Shown here: piece after piece, positions 11,888 through 27,563 of the stretch
How positions within the stretch are numbered: the stretch's first letter is position 1
How the letters are laid out: each line of letters begins with the position of its first letter
NCBI RefSeq assembly: GCF_901709675.1
Contig: NC_051097.1
Span: 10,208,039-10,272,038 of the forward strand
Length of the DNA stretch: 64,000 bases
Direction: 5' to 3'
DNA from: Syngnathus acus
Lineage: Eukaryota; Chordata; Actinopteri; Syngnathiformes; Syngnathidae
The notes under the pieces: model-generated
The model's input: the letters and a program-made list of their open reading frames with translations, nothing else
Databases searched by the model: none
Told to the model about the DNA's origin: nothing
Made by a program: the position numbers and the translations under genes

Positions 11888-13961
11888 TCGTGTGCAGATT
11901 GCAAAAGGAGAAAATGCACGGATTAGTTGTGTTCTACTCAAATGACTTTTTAGGGCGGCTGTGTTTGTTCGGGTTGACTGACAGAGCGAAAGGCAACCCG
12001 CATTTGTTGTGGAGTGGAACGACTTGCCGCTACATTTGCAAACAAGCGCGTTTGTGACGCCATCACAAGCTTCACACGGCGCATGCTACACCCTGTAGGC
12101 TTGATTATAAAGTTTAAGCGCACTTTAGCTAACAACAACACAAGGGGGGAGGGGGGGAGCAGGTAAAGCTCAATTAAGACTTCAGAGCGACGCTTTCCCC
12201 CCCCCCCTTCGTGCTGCCGCAGACGAGAGCACAAAGAGCGAGCGGCCCTGTGATGGCGCACTTGTGAGGATGCCGGCTGGCGGGGAAGAAACTTTGCCAT
12301 CCTGGAGGTGGATGTTGCCTCATGTCGCTTTGGTTGAGGTGAGGGGGAGATGTGAGGCTGCCGGTGGCATTAGCGTGCGTTTGTCTCCTTAAATTATGTG
12401 TGTCGTCGAGAAGAAGGGCAGATGAGAAAAAGACGAAGGAGCCGTGAACACAGACACCCGAATCTTGGCTTTCATCTCGAATCTTCATTCCTCACTTAGT
12501 CGATTTATGAACTTTCCACAATGAATTTGGATCGGGAGCGGTGGTTGGGGTGGGGGCGTGATCAGCGAATCGGAATTTTCAGACTTGAAATTAGAACGAA
12601 TATTAGAATGTTGACATACTGACGGAAGATTCCAAATTTACAAAATACAAATCATAATAACAATTAAAAAAAATAAATATAAATATAATAATAATAAAAG
12701 TACAAAATATGTCACAATATTAGCCCGTGACGCCATTTTCTTCCCACGTCGACATTTTCCATGCATTTTTGCAATTCAAATATCTGCCACTCTCCACTTT
12801 TCACGTAATGAGCTTAAAAAGTCAATCAGCAAACAATACCTACACTTGGTGCAGCTAAAAAAACAACAACACCTGACTAACAGTACGTGCGTAATAACAC
12901 CTCAGTGAGCTGTTGGTTTTTCTTAGCCCTGTGTGTGTTTTTCCTCCCCTCCTGTCATCCCTCCTCCCCCCCAGCAATCTCTCTTCAAGCGCTACCTTCT
13001 CCCTTCTTACTCTCCGAGGCCTCACCCCCACTCGCCTGGGCCCAGCCCCCCCTGCCTGCCAGACACAGATTTATTCCGCTTGTGATGCGTGTAGCGGGAG
13101 CGTGTGTATGTGTGTGTGTGTCGGGGAAAGGGGGGGGCGAGCAGGTCAGCGGTGGGGAGGAAGGTGTGTATGTGTGTACAATAAGAGATAAGATCATGGC
13201 TCCCCAGGGGCTTGTTTGGCCCTGTACCCGATCCATCAAACGCCGGCTCCGAGTGTCAAGGTCAACTCTAATGAGCATTTTCTGGAGTCTTATTCTGCAC
13301 GCTGAACACCTTCACTGTCGGCGCACGCACACACACTTTGGACATACTGTAGCCTACCTGTTCGGCTGTACGATGGATGCTTGTGACAGCAAATCTAACA
13401 TGCCGGCGTTCATCCCAACAGGTATGAAGTGTTGAACCTGAAGATGACAAGAAGTGGCAAAATGTCAACATTCACTTCTTCAATGATTTTATTTAGTGTG
13501 AAAGAAATAGGGCTAAATATTCCCTTGAAAATTAGAAGACGCTTTGAAAGTTTAGTCACCTGGTTTAAAAGTTCAATAGATGAGTTTATGGAAATTTTTT
13601 TTACTTCTGACAAGTAGAAATAACCAAAGCGTTTGAGTGCAAGCTTGGACAAGAAAAAAAAAAGAAAAATTCAGAGCGTCACAAACCTAGATGGGTCCCT
13701 CATCATCCCCTCAGCACACTCCGACGTGCCAAAAGTTGTTAAGGTTTGAAGGCTTGCGGGGTGTGGGTGTGCGCCGGGGCATGCCGAGCATACTAATGAA
13801 GCAATAAAAGTCACGGCGGGAGGGGGGGGGAGTAGGCGGGGGATCCACTGACAGGCGGTGTGATAATTAAGATGTTGCGACCCCACATATTACCTGCATA
13901 TTGGCCAAATTAGGACACGGGGAGTTTAAGGCCAGAAAGCAATGTTGGGATCGCCATGCAT

Positions 13962-13978
13962 GGGGGGGGGGGGGGGGG
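13962..13978. repeat. Poly-G tract (17 G)
   Basis: Uninterrupted run of 17 G in noncoding DNA. Confidence 0.9.
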
Positions 13979-16900
13979 ATTTGAAAAGGGAAGAATAAAA
14001 ATAATATTTTTTTTTAAGACTATTTCCTGAAGTATGCAACAGATTGGCAAATCTATAATATAACGTATAAACATTTGCCAGTTCAAGAGCCAACTGTGTG
14101 AATGTGTACTCTGATTTGAAGATGAGACTCAAATGTATTTTGGGGAATTTAGAACTTGCTTCTGACAAACAACAAGTCAGAAGAGTGGCATATTTTTTCA
14201 TCAAAGTGCTTTTTTCGTTTTTTTTTTTTATGAAGCGCATTATTGCTTCAAGTCAATCAAACAATGCAGATGAGAAATAAATTGAAATGAGTTCTTACGG
14301 TTTGGTGGGATCTCCTTGACTTCATTTGTGTCAGACTCCTCAGTTTTGGCTCAAGTGGCCAAAGGTCAGCAAAAAGAGGGTCAAGCCCGGTTTGAAGGAG
14401 CCCGCATTCCTCAGGAGGCCTGATCATGATGGATGTTTGCGGTTGTTCGTCCTCGGCGTGGCCACGCCCGTCTCCATTGGCTCCTCGCTCACCTCCGGGC
14501 CTCTTGGCACCGACCCTGCGTCCCGCCTCATCCCGCCCAGATGTGTTCGCTGAACTCTGTCAAGAATAATAAAACACCGGTTACAAAGGGCACGCGAGCC
14601 GTGCCGAATGGGGAAGTGGGCGCTGGTGATCTTATGCTGATGAAGGAAAAACACTTAAGTCAAAGCCAATTTAGTCATATTATTATTTGATAGGGTTGTT
14701 ATTTTTAGCGCAGTGCAGATGACAGTTGAAGATGAGCATGACAAATCAAAGTATCCAAAAATCTGCTATCAAAAATGAAATGAATCTTGACAATCGCTGG
14801 AGTCCTGTCGATCGACATACGCACAGAACATTCATAAAGGAACGCAAGGAGAATATTTAGGTCCGCATTTATCACCAAGCTATGTGTTTTTAAAAAAAGA
14901 TACCAACTTCCTGGTACTAGTAAGAACTGGACCAGATCTGTAAGAACCCCATCACAATATTAAATCAACCGATAGCAAAAGTATGAACGTATTTTCTGTG
15001 TATTGCTTGGATTACAGCAATGACTAAATTAACAGGGACCTAAGATTGACCCCTGCTGTACTCCGAATACTGACAACACTGTCACGACTTCTGTCCGTGT
15101 CAGTTTCCTGCTCAGCCTTCTGCCCTCGACTTTTTCCCTCTCCCTTCCCGCTTTCTGTTTGCTTGTCCCTGTGGCAGTTTGGCTTTTGTACTAGTGAATT
15201 GCTGACGCTAAAAGTCATTTTCAACTGTTACTGTGGTGGAAGCCTCTGGCCAATCCCGAAGATGACGACCGCAAGAAACTGTGGCAAATATCGAGGCGGG
15301 CCCAAAGCGTACTGACGGTAAGAGTGATGATTTCCTTTCACAAATACCCCCACTCATCTTTTACGCTTCCTCCTGGCTCCCCATGGCCTTGGCCCCTGCA
15401 GGCAACACACATGGTCTATCTCAAACACACACACACATTATGGTTAGGCCTCCAATTAAATCAAAAGTGGTTTGTTTTTATTGGTCTTTTGCGCTGACAA
15501 GTGGGCTATCATTCTGACGGCTTTACCTGTCAGCGAGCAGCTGAAAATCCTCTGTTGACAATGCCCAATGCTTCCAATTAGAGCAGAATCACACTCCTGG
15601 TGCGCTCGCCATCCTTCCACCAGCCCTACCCCCTCCCCCTCCTCTTCCTCCCTGGGCCTCGCCCCCTCCCCTCCCCTTTTCCTCTACCCCTCTCTCTCTC
15701 CCACCTCCTTTCGTCTTCCTCTCCAGGAGAAGGGGCTCTGTCTCCGCCGCAAATTACCGACACAAAACGAAGGTGGTGGCGGCAGTGGCTGGCGGTCCAG
15801 CCCCCCCTCCGTCAGCATTAATGAGCCGATGAAGGTTTATTTGGTCCGCATGCATGTGCTAAATTCTTTCTTGTGTGACAGCTGACTGGGAAATGTGACT
15901 GTTAACCTTATAAAAGATTCAGTGGGTTCTCATTATTTTCTGTCAACTCCACTACCTGATGGCGTTCAGGTGCACTATTTGCATCCATGACTGGTTCGGG
16001 TCTACCCCCGCCCCCCCCTTAGCTCACTCTTTTTTGTTTGTTTGTTGAGGGGAGTCGTCCTCAAAAAGACACGCGTTACTTGATGTTGCTAAAGCGTGGA
16101 AATGACAAAGTTTATTCAAAGACGACAAACAATATTACAAACCCTATCCGGGTTGCGTTTTAACGGAAACAAGGGAATAAAAGACTGCAGCTCATCTCAC
16201 TTGTTTTGCCACAAAAAGCGGCAAGCTGAAGAGGCCCAGCAGGCCTTATTAGAAAAAGCTTATGAGCGCCTTTGCAATAACCGAGAGACGCAAAACAAAG
16301 TGCTGAAACGCGATCAAAACTGACAGTCCACTTATGGAGGAAATCCACCAATCGGAAGTTTGCTTCCAGTATAGTAAATAATAACATTGGCTGTGAATAC
16401 TTTGATAATTAAACGGTTATTATAGAAAAACAATCCCAGCTGAAGTTAAACCAGTGCCAAATATATCAATGCAAAAAAAAAAATCGCAGTGGCTATATAA
16501 CACTGCCAAAAAGTTGCAATTATTTTATTTGGCAACGTTTATGAGGAATCAAACGTTTAAGTCGTTAATATCACACAAGCAGTCGTTGGCTGTGACTTTA
16601 GTTTGATTTTTTTGTTTGCCTGCATTTAATTATTTATTCAAATATTTTTAAACCATGATCAATCATTAATACGGTACATTTGAAATAACTACAAATATTT
16701 TTTTTGGACCTTAAGATGTCATGTAAAATCAAATTAAACATATTTTTTAGTAAGTCATGCAGGCAAACGTTTTGATTTTTTTGTACTCTGCAAAATTAAT
16801 CTCGACTATTTCCTTGGATTTGGTAAAAATGACTACAAAGACTTTGGAGTTCATATTAACCCATCAAACGAATTTTCCACTTCAGTTCCACAAATGAGGA

Positions 16901-17331
16901 CTTTGGAGACGTTAGTAAACTACCACGAGTAAGTTCCACACTCAGACCTTCACAAAAGGCAAGTCGTTGTTTAACCTCGTTATCATTTATTTACAACTCC
17001 ACTGTGTAAAAAAACAAACAAAAAAAAAAAAACAGCTGGGTGAACTCGAAATTCCAAACTTCGATAACATTTTAGTATGGGCGATTTGACAAAAAAATAT
17101 TTTAGGTTTTGCTGTGGTGAAAATGAGCTTCCCAGAATTGAAATAAGAAAATAAGAGTTTACGGAAATATTTTTTTCCCTAATGTCTCCCAACTTAAATA
17201 CAAAACTTGTTTGCATAATGCAAAGCTTACTTTTCGTGCTAACTAATAAACGTCAATAATTGATATTTTAATGTTGTTTCAACTTTTCTTTTGGGAATGA
17301 GATCGAACACTGCGATAAGACAAAAGCGCGC

Positions 17332-17346
17332 GGGGGGGGGGGGGGG
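17332..17346. repeat. Poly-G tract (15 G)
   Basis: Run of 15 G directly after GCGCGC, 45 bp before a CAG repeat. Confidence 0.9.
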
Positions 17347-17388
17347 CGTAATGGCGCAAACCATCAACCCACTGCTTCTTTTCATGAG

Positions 17389-17390
<2 letters not shown>

Positions 17391-17422
<32 letters not shown>
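17391..17422. repeat. (AGC/CAG)n trinucleotide repeat
   Basis: Ten to eleven uninterrupted CAG units. One frame would read polyglutamine, but the surrounding frame resembles no known protein, so I treat it as noncoding microsatellite about 1.4 kb upstream of the barhl1 start codon. Confidence 0.9.
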
Positions 17423-17424
<2 letters not shown>

Positions 17425-18222
17425 AAGGCAGGCAGGGTGTGTGCTGCCTGCTATCAGCCTGCTTGGTCCCCGCCTCACTCGTGACAGCTTGCAACCGTGA
17501 TGGGACCCCATGGGAGCCGGGAGCGGATTCACTAACCTGCCGGTGTCTGGGACCGACGCGCGCCTCCAATCTGGTGGTCACATGGTGTGTGTGCGCGTTC
17601 GATTATTAGGGGCTGTCGAGGCCGTCGCGGGGCAAACTGTTGTGCGCTGTGCACTTAAAAAGTGCGCACAATGCTTTTGCATGGCTGTTAAGGTGCAAAG
17701 GAACACACAAAGGCAACTCGCTTGCCTCGAACTTTCACAATTACCAGGGACTATTAGATGCTTATTGTGCTTTAAATGCTGACAGCAAGACGGCGGGGCC
17801 TTGGTGGTTATTTAAAAAAAAAAAAAAATGGGGCGCCCGTATTTTTAATGCAAAGAATAAAAACATTGCGGTGTTTATTCAACCACAAAACGCGAGTGAA
17901 TTATTCAAGAATGTATTGACATTAAAAAAAAAAAAGCATCGCCACTCAGCATGAATAATGAAATAAAATAAAAAAAGCGAATTTATTTTAGACTTCTTTG
18001 GAAGCTTCACTTCCTTTCTTTATTTCCACTTTTCGCCATAAATATATCGTTGGAAAGGATGATAAAGGAACTCGGGGACGCAAAAAAAAGAAAGCGGTCA
18101 AAAGGATGAAAAGCAGTCCCTCGTAATAACCCCATTAGAAGCCTCATCAATGATGTAATGAAAGCAAACAGTGTGAAAATTGCCTGTAAACACTCGCATC
18201 GGAGTCTCCTGATGAATCCACG

Positions 18223-18847
18223 ATGTCTCTTATCAAAATGAGGATGAGCCCGGTAGGCAGGGGACGTCAGAAGGAGGGGCTGCTCGTGCAGGGAGGTCCA
18301 CCGTCAGCCAATCAAGGCGTGTCACAGGGGACTCACGTGGACGCGACGCTCTTAAAACCTATAGCTCCTGACTTTTCCTCAACTTCCATTTTTTTGGGGT
18401 ACCACTTCCTCCCTTCTCGCCTTAGTTGGGACTATTTAACCCACTTTACTGCAATTCGGCGCATCCGCATGCACGTCCTCGACTCCACCTGCCTTGTGCG
18501 TTCAGTGCGCTAAAGAATGAGACGAGGTGACCCGGCGATCCATCTGGTACCTGTCCATGGTGCTGAAACGGCTTCTTGAGTTCTTTTTTTTTTTCTTTTT
18601 AGCCCGCTCCAGGCGTGAAATCGTAAAGAGGGTGTGATCGAAGAAATCCAATTGGACGCCCGAACTGGATGGACGACGCCAGGGACTACTTATAGGATTT
18701 CATATTATTATATGATAAGAAGAAAAACACTTTTTTTTCCCGAACGCGAGGACATTTTCTTGGACCACATTGAAGAAAAATAAACTTGTCTCAATTACCA
18801 AATGGTAGTTTGAGGAGCAACCCCCGTACACCACCCCGGTCAAGACA
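18223..18847 (+). promoter_or_regulatory. barhl1 upstream region: candidate promoter and 5'UTR
   Basis: This segment directly precedes the barhl1 start codon. It contains a CCAAT box (18308-18312), a palindromic E-box CACGTG (18334-18339) and an A/T-rich ACTATTTAAC (18431-18440) about 120 bp downstream that could serve as a weak TATA-like element. The start site and any untranslated upstream exon cannot be fixed from sequence alone. AT-rich sequence (about 18700-18790) lies just before the coding exon, probably in the 5'UTR. Confidence 0.4.
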
Positions 18848-22347
<3,500 letters not shown>

Positions 22348-23345
22348 GCCGGACTTCCGGATAGAACCGGAATAAAAACGAAAGACACGGGAAACGAAAA
22401 ATATTATTGAGGGGGGGGGAAAAAAATCGAACTTTTTTGGTGCGAATCAGAGACGAACGTACAAGAGGGAACTTTTCACTCCTCCTTTTTGAGGGATTTT
22501 ATTTATGGCTTATTTATATTTCCGTATCAATCAAAGGCTCTAAGTTATGTATTTATTTCGATTCATCTGGTATTTTTAAATATGTTCTCGTCGTTCCATG
22601 CTGTTGCGGTTGCTTTTTACCATAATGATTTTGTTATATGGCGACGACGCTACAAGTGCATCTTTTTAACGATCCAAAAATTTGCTTTCTTGTAAATTAT
22701 TATTTTTGACTTGACCTGTAAAAATCTGTAAATAAGAATATTTTACATCGGACAGAGGAGACTTTTTTTTCTTTTCTTAAATCTATTGTGTCTTTTTCAC
22801 ACCACGGTGATGCAGTTGATCATATAGGCTAGATTAGCCCATCCAAAAAAATAATTTACAGGTGTTCCCTTATATGGAAATCAATATATTCCAAATGTGA
22901 TCTTTTATAGCTGGAGTTTTTGATTGATGCAAAATGCCAATTCATTTAATGACAATTTTTGCCTATATCACACCAGTTAATATTTTATTTGCTCTTGTTT
23001 TTTTTTTTTTTTAAATGAGCCCTTCCAACAAAACCCCCCCTGGTGCACCTGCTGCAGGTTCAAGCAGCCTGTTGATTGCTTTCGATGTATTTGAACAGAG
23101 GTTGTGATTTTTCAAAAATGAATTTATGTTAGTTTATATGAAGCTGTAATAACTGTTCTCCTCTCTTTTGGTGAAAAAAAAAAAGTAACATTACAGATGC
23201 AAGCTTGTGGAGTGGTTCTCGTTTCTCTTTCGTTCCTCGAGTTCATTTTTGGTGAAATTTACAGCAAGCGGCATAGGAGGGGCGAGTTGATGTAAACAAA
23301 ACAAATACTTTTATAAATGTGGAAATAAAAGTCTTTTGATTTAAC
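22348..23345 (+). other. barhl1 3' untranslated region
   Basis: About 1 kb of AT-rich sequence after the stop codon, with several T or A runs and no coding potential. It ends at the poly(A) signal 23324-23329, followed by a GT-containing downstream element. The exact cleavage site is approximate. Confidence 0.65.
23324..23329 (+). terminator. barhl1 poly(A) signal AATAAA
   Basis: Canonical AATAAA inside TGGAAATAAAAGTCTTT, followed after ~20 bp by GTGTGACT, a plausible GU-rich downstream element. The same 17-mer surrounds the gtf3c4 signal. Confidence 0.7.
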
Positions 23346-23794
23346 CGTGTGACTATATTTATTTCGGCATAGCTTCATTTATGTTTTCTAAACTGCGTGT
23401 GTGGAACTCTAAAAGCAACAATCTGGGGCTGACATTAAAAAATTTTATTTTATTAGATTTAAAAAAATGAGATCAATCCACTCTGCATTTTATATCATAC
23501 TATTTTTTGTCTCAGAAGTTAGCTCTGATTTTTACCAAAGCATTTAAACGCACCAGGACATTTTGGTCAATAACTCGACACGACAGACTGACTTTACAGG
23601 ACATACACAATATCGATAATAATAATTGTAGAAGATTTTGAGACTATGATCCATTTTTAATCAAGTGGTACACATGTCAACCTTAGTGAGCATAGGCGCT
23701 GCTCTAATTAAACTTCAAGTCAAAATAAACATTGCGGAGGAAGCTTGTGAGAGAATAATTGGAATCAACACATTTCCCTCCTTTGATTTGACAG

Positions 23795-23820
<26 letters not shown>
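23795..23820. repeat. (TA)n microsatellite
   Basis: Thirteen TA units followed by CACACATA. Confidence 0.9.
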
Positions 23821-23828
<8 letters not shown>

Positions 23829-25620
23829 AGTTTCTTTGATATTGCATATCTGTAAATCGTCGAAAGGCAAATGAATTTAAGTGGCCACCACTTCCCTAAA
23901 TTAACAGCAGCACCACTACTTGGTTTTCCGTAAACAACGCACCAGATGAAATATTAATGGCATGTGCGCAATTGTTTAAGTGTCCTAAATGATCCCATTT
24001 GGAAATTGATTGTTTCCATCCTCCCCTTCGCTGAAGCTGCTGGATGCTCGCTGCGGTTCCAAGGCCGGCCCGACAGCTGCTGAGCGGCCTTGGAGCTGAC
24101 TGCAGGCCGGGGATCAGCGTGCAGGGGACAGCTGGTCAGCGGTAGCGCATTCTCCCTCCCTCCCTCCCTCCCATCCTTCCCCCTTCCTCCAGCTTGATGC
24201 TATATACCCCCCTCTTCTTCAAGTCTGCTATACCCGACTTCTTCTGGAGGTCAAATCAGTTCAGATGCGGCCGGGCGAGCCGATGTTAGCGATTAGAACA
24301 AAAGACTTTAATAGGTTTTAATTGAAAGTCGATAATGGCTTTGATAGGCAGCTCCCCCTGCTGTCGCCCGCCCGCGCATGGCACCTGTTCTGCGGGGGCC
24401 CCCCCCTCCACTTAGCGGTCGTCCGCGGACTCGCCACCGTGAAAGATCAGACTGACGGCCTGATAACTGGCGCGTTTATGAAGCGGAAAATTGCATTAAA
24501 AATACAGTGACGGCTTGGCCCGCATGCGTGGACTGAGCGAACAGGAGGGGGAATAAAACGCCTCCCAACTTGCCAAAAGATCATTACAGACTCATCATAG
24601 CGAGCCGTGTCTGATTCACATAATGACCAATAAAAGGTTAGTCTTGAAAGTCTACATGCGATTATATTAGGAGGGGGCGGGCGGGGGTGGGGGGGGGCTC
24701 TGTTGGGTGACTATTTTTTTTCCTTTTCTTTGCATGTGAAAGGCTGGTACTAAATCCCCCGGCTCTTCCCACGGATTGTCCCCAGCTCAGGGTTAATGAT
24801 GTGCGGATGGAGTCTCGTTGAGCTCCCGACATGTGGAGAGGAAAAAAAAAAAGAAAGAAAGAAACAAAGAGAGAGCCAAAGGATCAGTGACTTTTCTTAA
24901 TCCCGAGGATTCCTAATCGTAATGATAACACAGTTTGAAAAAAAGACTGTTGAAGAAAATAAAAACTGATGTGTCACAATTGATCATTTCTAACCCAATT
25001 CATTTAAATGGTCTCAAAACACATTTTGTCATCATTATTTTCTAAAGACACATTTGGTACACCTACACTAAATAGACCAATTCCCCTAAACGGAAATGTT
25101 TAGCCAAAGTTTTTCCCCCCATCATGTGCTTTCCCAAATGCATTTGAACTATCTTCCAAAAAAAAAAAAAGGAGCTGATTGGTGAACAGAGCGAGCCTCA
25201 AGAAGACGAAGATGAGGATGAAGCAGAAGCAAGTGGAAATGATGGCAGAGCCCAGCAAGCGCATCCTTGCCTGGAGGTACGTCGGGCCCGCGAGGAACGA
25301 GCAAGGCGAGACGTGCAGACTGCAGGCGAGATAACCCCACTAATCATTTGCCCAATATGACGGGCTACAACTACAACTCGGGTCAGGGGCGCAGGGATTG
25401 ACATCCCAATCTGGGCAAATAATGAAAGCTTTCCTCTCGGATCAGACGGAGGGTTGGGGATGGAGCGGGGCGCAAGAGGAGGAGAGGAGGAGGCGGACCT
25501 GAAATCACCCATTTTTCCAGATGGACGAGGGTAGCCGTGAATGGAAGCCCAAAAGGCAGCCATCTTGGAGCAATGATAATATTTGATTTACAGGATTGTG
25601 CAAACCAAGTGCGTTTTGGT

Positions 25621-25670
25621 CATTGGCAGAGCTAGAGGGGGGGGGCTGGCACCCCTCTGAAATATGCTCA
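25621..25670. repeat. Interspersed repeat fragment, same family as 60302
   Basis: Starts CATTGGCAGAGCTAGAGGGG and continues through a GGCAC...CCCCT stem to TGAAATATGCT. The copy at 60302-60359 has the same order of elements. Probably the terminus of a nonautonomous DNA transposon; class is inferred. Confidence 0.45.
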
Positions 25671-27529
25671 AAAGCCACAGGTGCCAGACCAGATAATTGA
25701 CTTGGGAATTTTATTTTCATCCATTACAGCCTGAAAGATGCACGAGTGCAGCAGGTTAATAGAATATGGCTGAAATGCCTGACGTGAACGTCAAGTCAGC
25801 ACTATATTCAGATCACTCAAACTTCTATCAAATGATAGCAGTGAATAAAAAGAAGCCCTGGGAGCAAAAAAAAAACAGCTTGACGGGATGTTTCCAACAC
25901 CAGCGGGTAATGAAACCTGTGTAGTGCTCAGCAGGGGGCCGCTGTAAACTATATCCACATCAGATGACACAGATTATTCAATCAATAAGTTGTTGTTAGC
26001 ACAGGCCTCGCTGCTCGCTCATCCCTGAGCGTGACCGGCCTCTTCAACCAGATGACATTGCAAAAAAAAAAAAAAATCCACACCCCTGAGGCCCTGACCT
26101 CCAGCAAGCAGCCAGCCATGGAAACGCCTCTGGGACCAAAGCACAACCTGAAACAACAACTACATCTGCACGACCCTGAATGTGACGCTCTGACAAAAAA
26201 AAACTTTTCGGGGGAAAAAAAAAGATTAAATATTGTTTGAACTCACACAATTTGACTTCACACTGCAGCCCCTTTAGGCAGCAAACAAGTCGGGCCCAAA
26301 CAGTCCTCTGCTGGGTTTAGTCAAGGGGTAAAGCCCATGGATAAAATTCTTGGGAATCAAATATTGATGACTCGAAGGAAAAATACCCTCCACACACAAA
26401 ATGGTTGATAAACGTGAAACTGCTACACACAAATAGCAAAACATCCTATCTAATCATTGTTTATTTTTTTCCTTATTGTCAAGCAGGTGAGGCTGTGCTT
26501 CCCTGACCGCGTGTCCCCGTTGCAAATTAATTGCCACATATTTGGCGAGTAACTTGAAAAGCGTAGCGCGTCCAACTGGTCAGCCCTAAATCTATTTTTA
26601 AGTGTGCTAAATTAAAAGGGAAGAGGCAGTTTCTTGGGCAACCTGAGGGGTCAGTGAGCCAAGCCATGGGGAGGCCTCTCACCTCATGAACATAAAGGCA
26701 GCAGAGGTCATCAATAAATGATGAGGGGTGCTATACATGTATTTTTAACAGCGCTTTCCTGTGATGTCTGGCAGCTCTCTCATACTTTGTCTCCTGGTGG
26801 AGGGCAGAGAGCAACGAAAGACCACGCATTTTTGAAACGGCCTCCCTCCGCCCGTTGGGGGGGACAAGACGGTGGGGTGGGGGACTGTTAGCTAGTTTGA
26901 GTAAAAGGATCAAATCAGTCATGTCAGTCAAGCTACAGGTTCTCGCTAGCGGGAGCAATGTGGGATTACATACAATCAAGTTGAAATGTAGAGCAGCCTC
27001 ATTTGCATAAAATTGGAGCAATGTGGTTGTCCAGTTTGTTTTTGTTTTTTTTAAATTCAGCCTTCTTCGGAGAGTTAATTAGATGAGCGGATGTGAAAAT
27101 GTTACTGACCAGATGTCAACGTGGTGATGAAATGTTAGCGCGGATGCATTTTCAAAGCGTTCTCTTTTGCCACACGGCACGGAGCACTCGGATTCGGAAA
27201 GAAAGTGAAATATCGGGAATGTCGAGAGGGCGCCGTTGAGGTTTCCGGCAGCGAGGTGATTGTTGATGTTTTTTGTAGCCTGCAGGCAAGAGAGAGAGAA
27301 AAAAGAGAGAACGAGAGCACACCGGTTGGTAGCAAGAAAAAAAAACAAAAAACTCAGCTGCATTCACTAATTAAAGCGTTGTGTGAATGCCGAATGAATT
27401 ATTTCAAAAATGGTGTTAGCGGGACATTAGCCAGTAATATTTTTGTCTTTGTACGGCGCCAGAAAATATTAAATAAGGGGAGCGTTATTATTAGACGTGT
27501 TACTGTAGATGCTCCCATATTGGCGAGGG

Positions 27530-27563
27530 CACACACACACACACACATGTGCGTGCGTGTGTG
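27530..27563. repeat. (AC)n followed by (GT)n, self-complementary
   Basis: An AC run meets a GT/GC run head to head around ATGT, so the strand can fold on itself. Noncoding. Confidence 0.8.

Larger units (their letters stand above)
1..18200. other. Intergenic region upstream of barhl1
   Basis: No exon of a recognisable protein was found on either strand. Open frames here are short or run through low-complexity sequence. The stretch holds a (CA)n microsatellite near 915, poly-C tracts at 91-102, 3609-3628, 5005-5017 and 6653-6671, poly-G tracts at 11868-11887, 13962-13978 and 17332-17346, and a CAG repeat at 17391-17422. Between these lie stretches of complex sequence with homeodomain-like, nuclear-receptor and E-box motifs (for example 4150-4600, 5520-5960, 8440-8640). 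A repeat-like fragment lies at 9891-10230. That this is cis-regulatory territory of barhl1 is inferred from its position. Confidence 0.6.

Noticed and set aside
12887-13435. 182-residue open frame
   Set aside because: Includes GT-repeat encoded Cys/Val runs and no domain; not supported as a gene.
17291-17500. PolyQ-encoding frame over the CAG repeat
   Set aside because: Flanked by a poly-G run encoding Gly and no identifiable domain or splice sites; more likely a plain microsatellite.
18434-18440. TATTTAA as a definite barhl1 TATA box
   Set aside because: Sequence is a weak match and the transcription start is unknown; kept only as a possibility in the promoter entry.
26031-26240. Possible pseudogene fragment
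   Set aside because: Frame contains poly-A encoded lysines and no similarity I can name.
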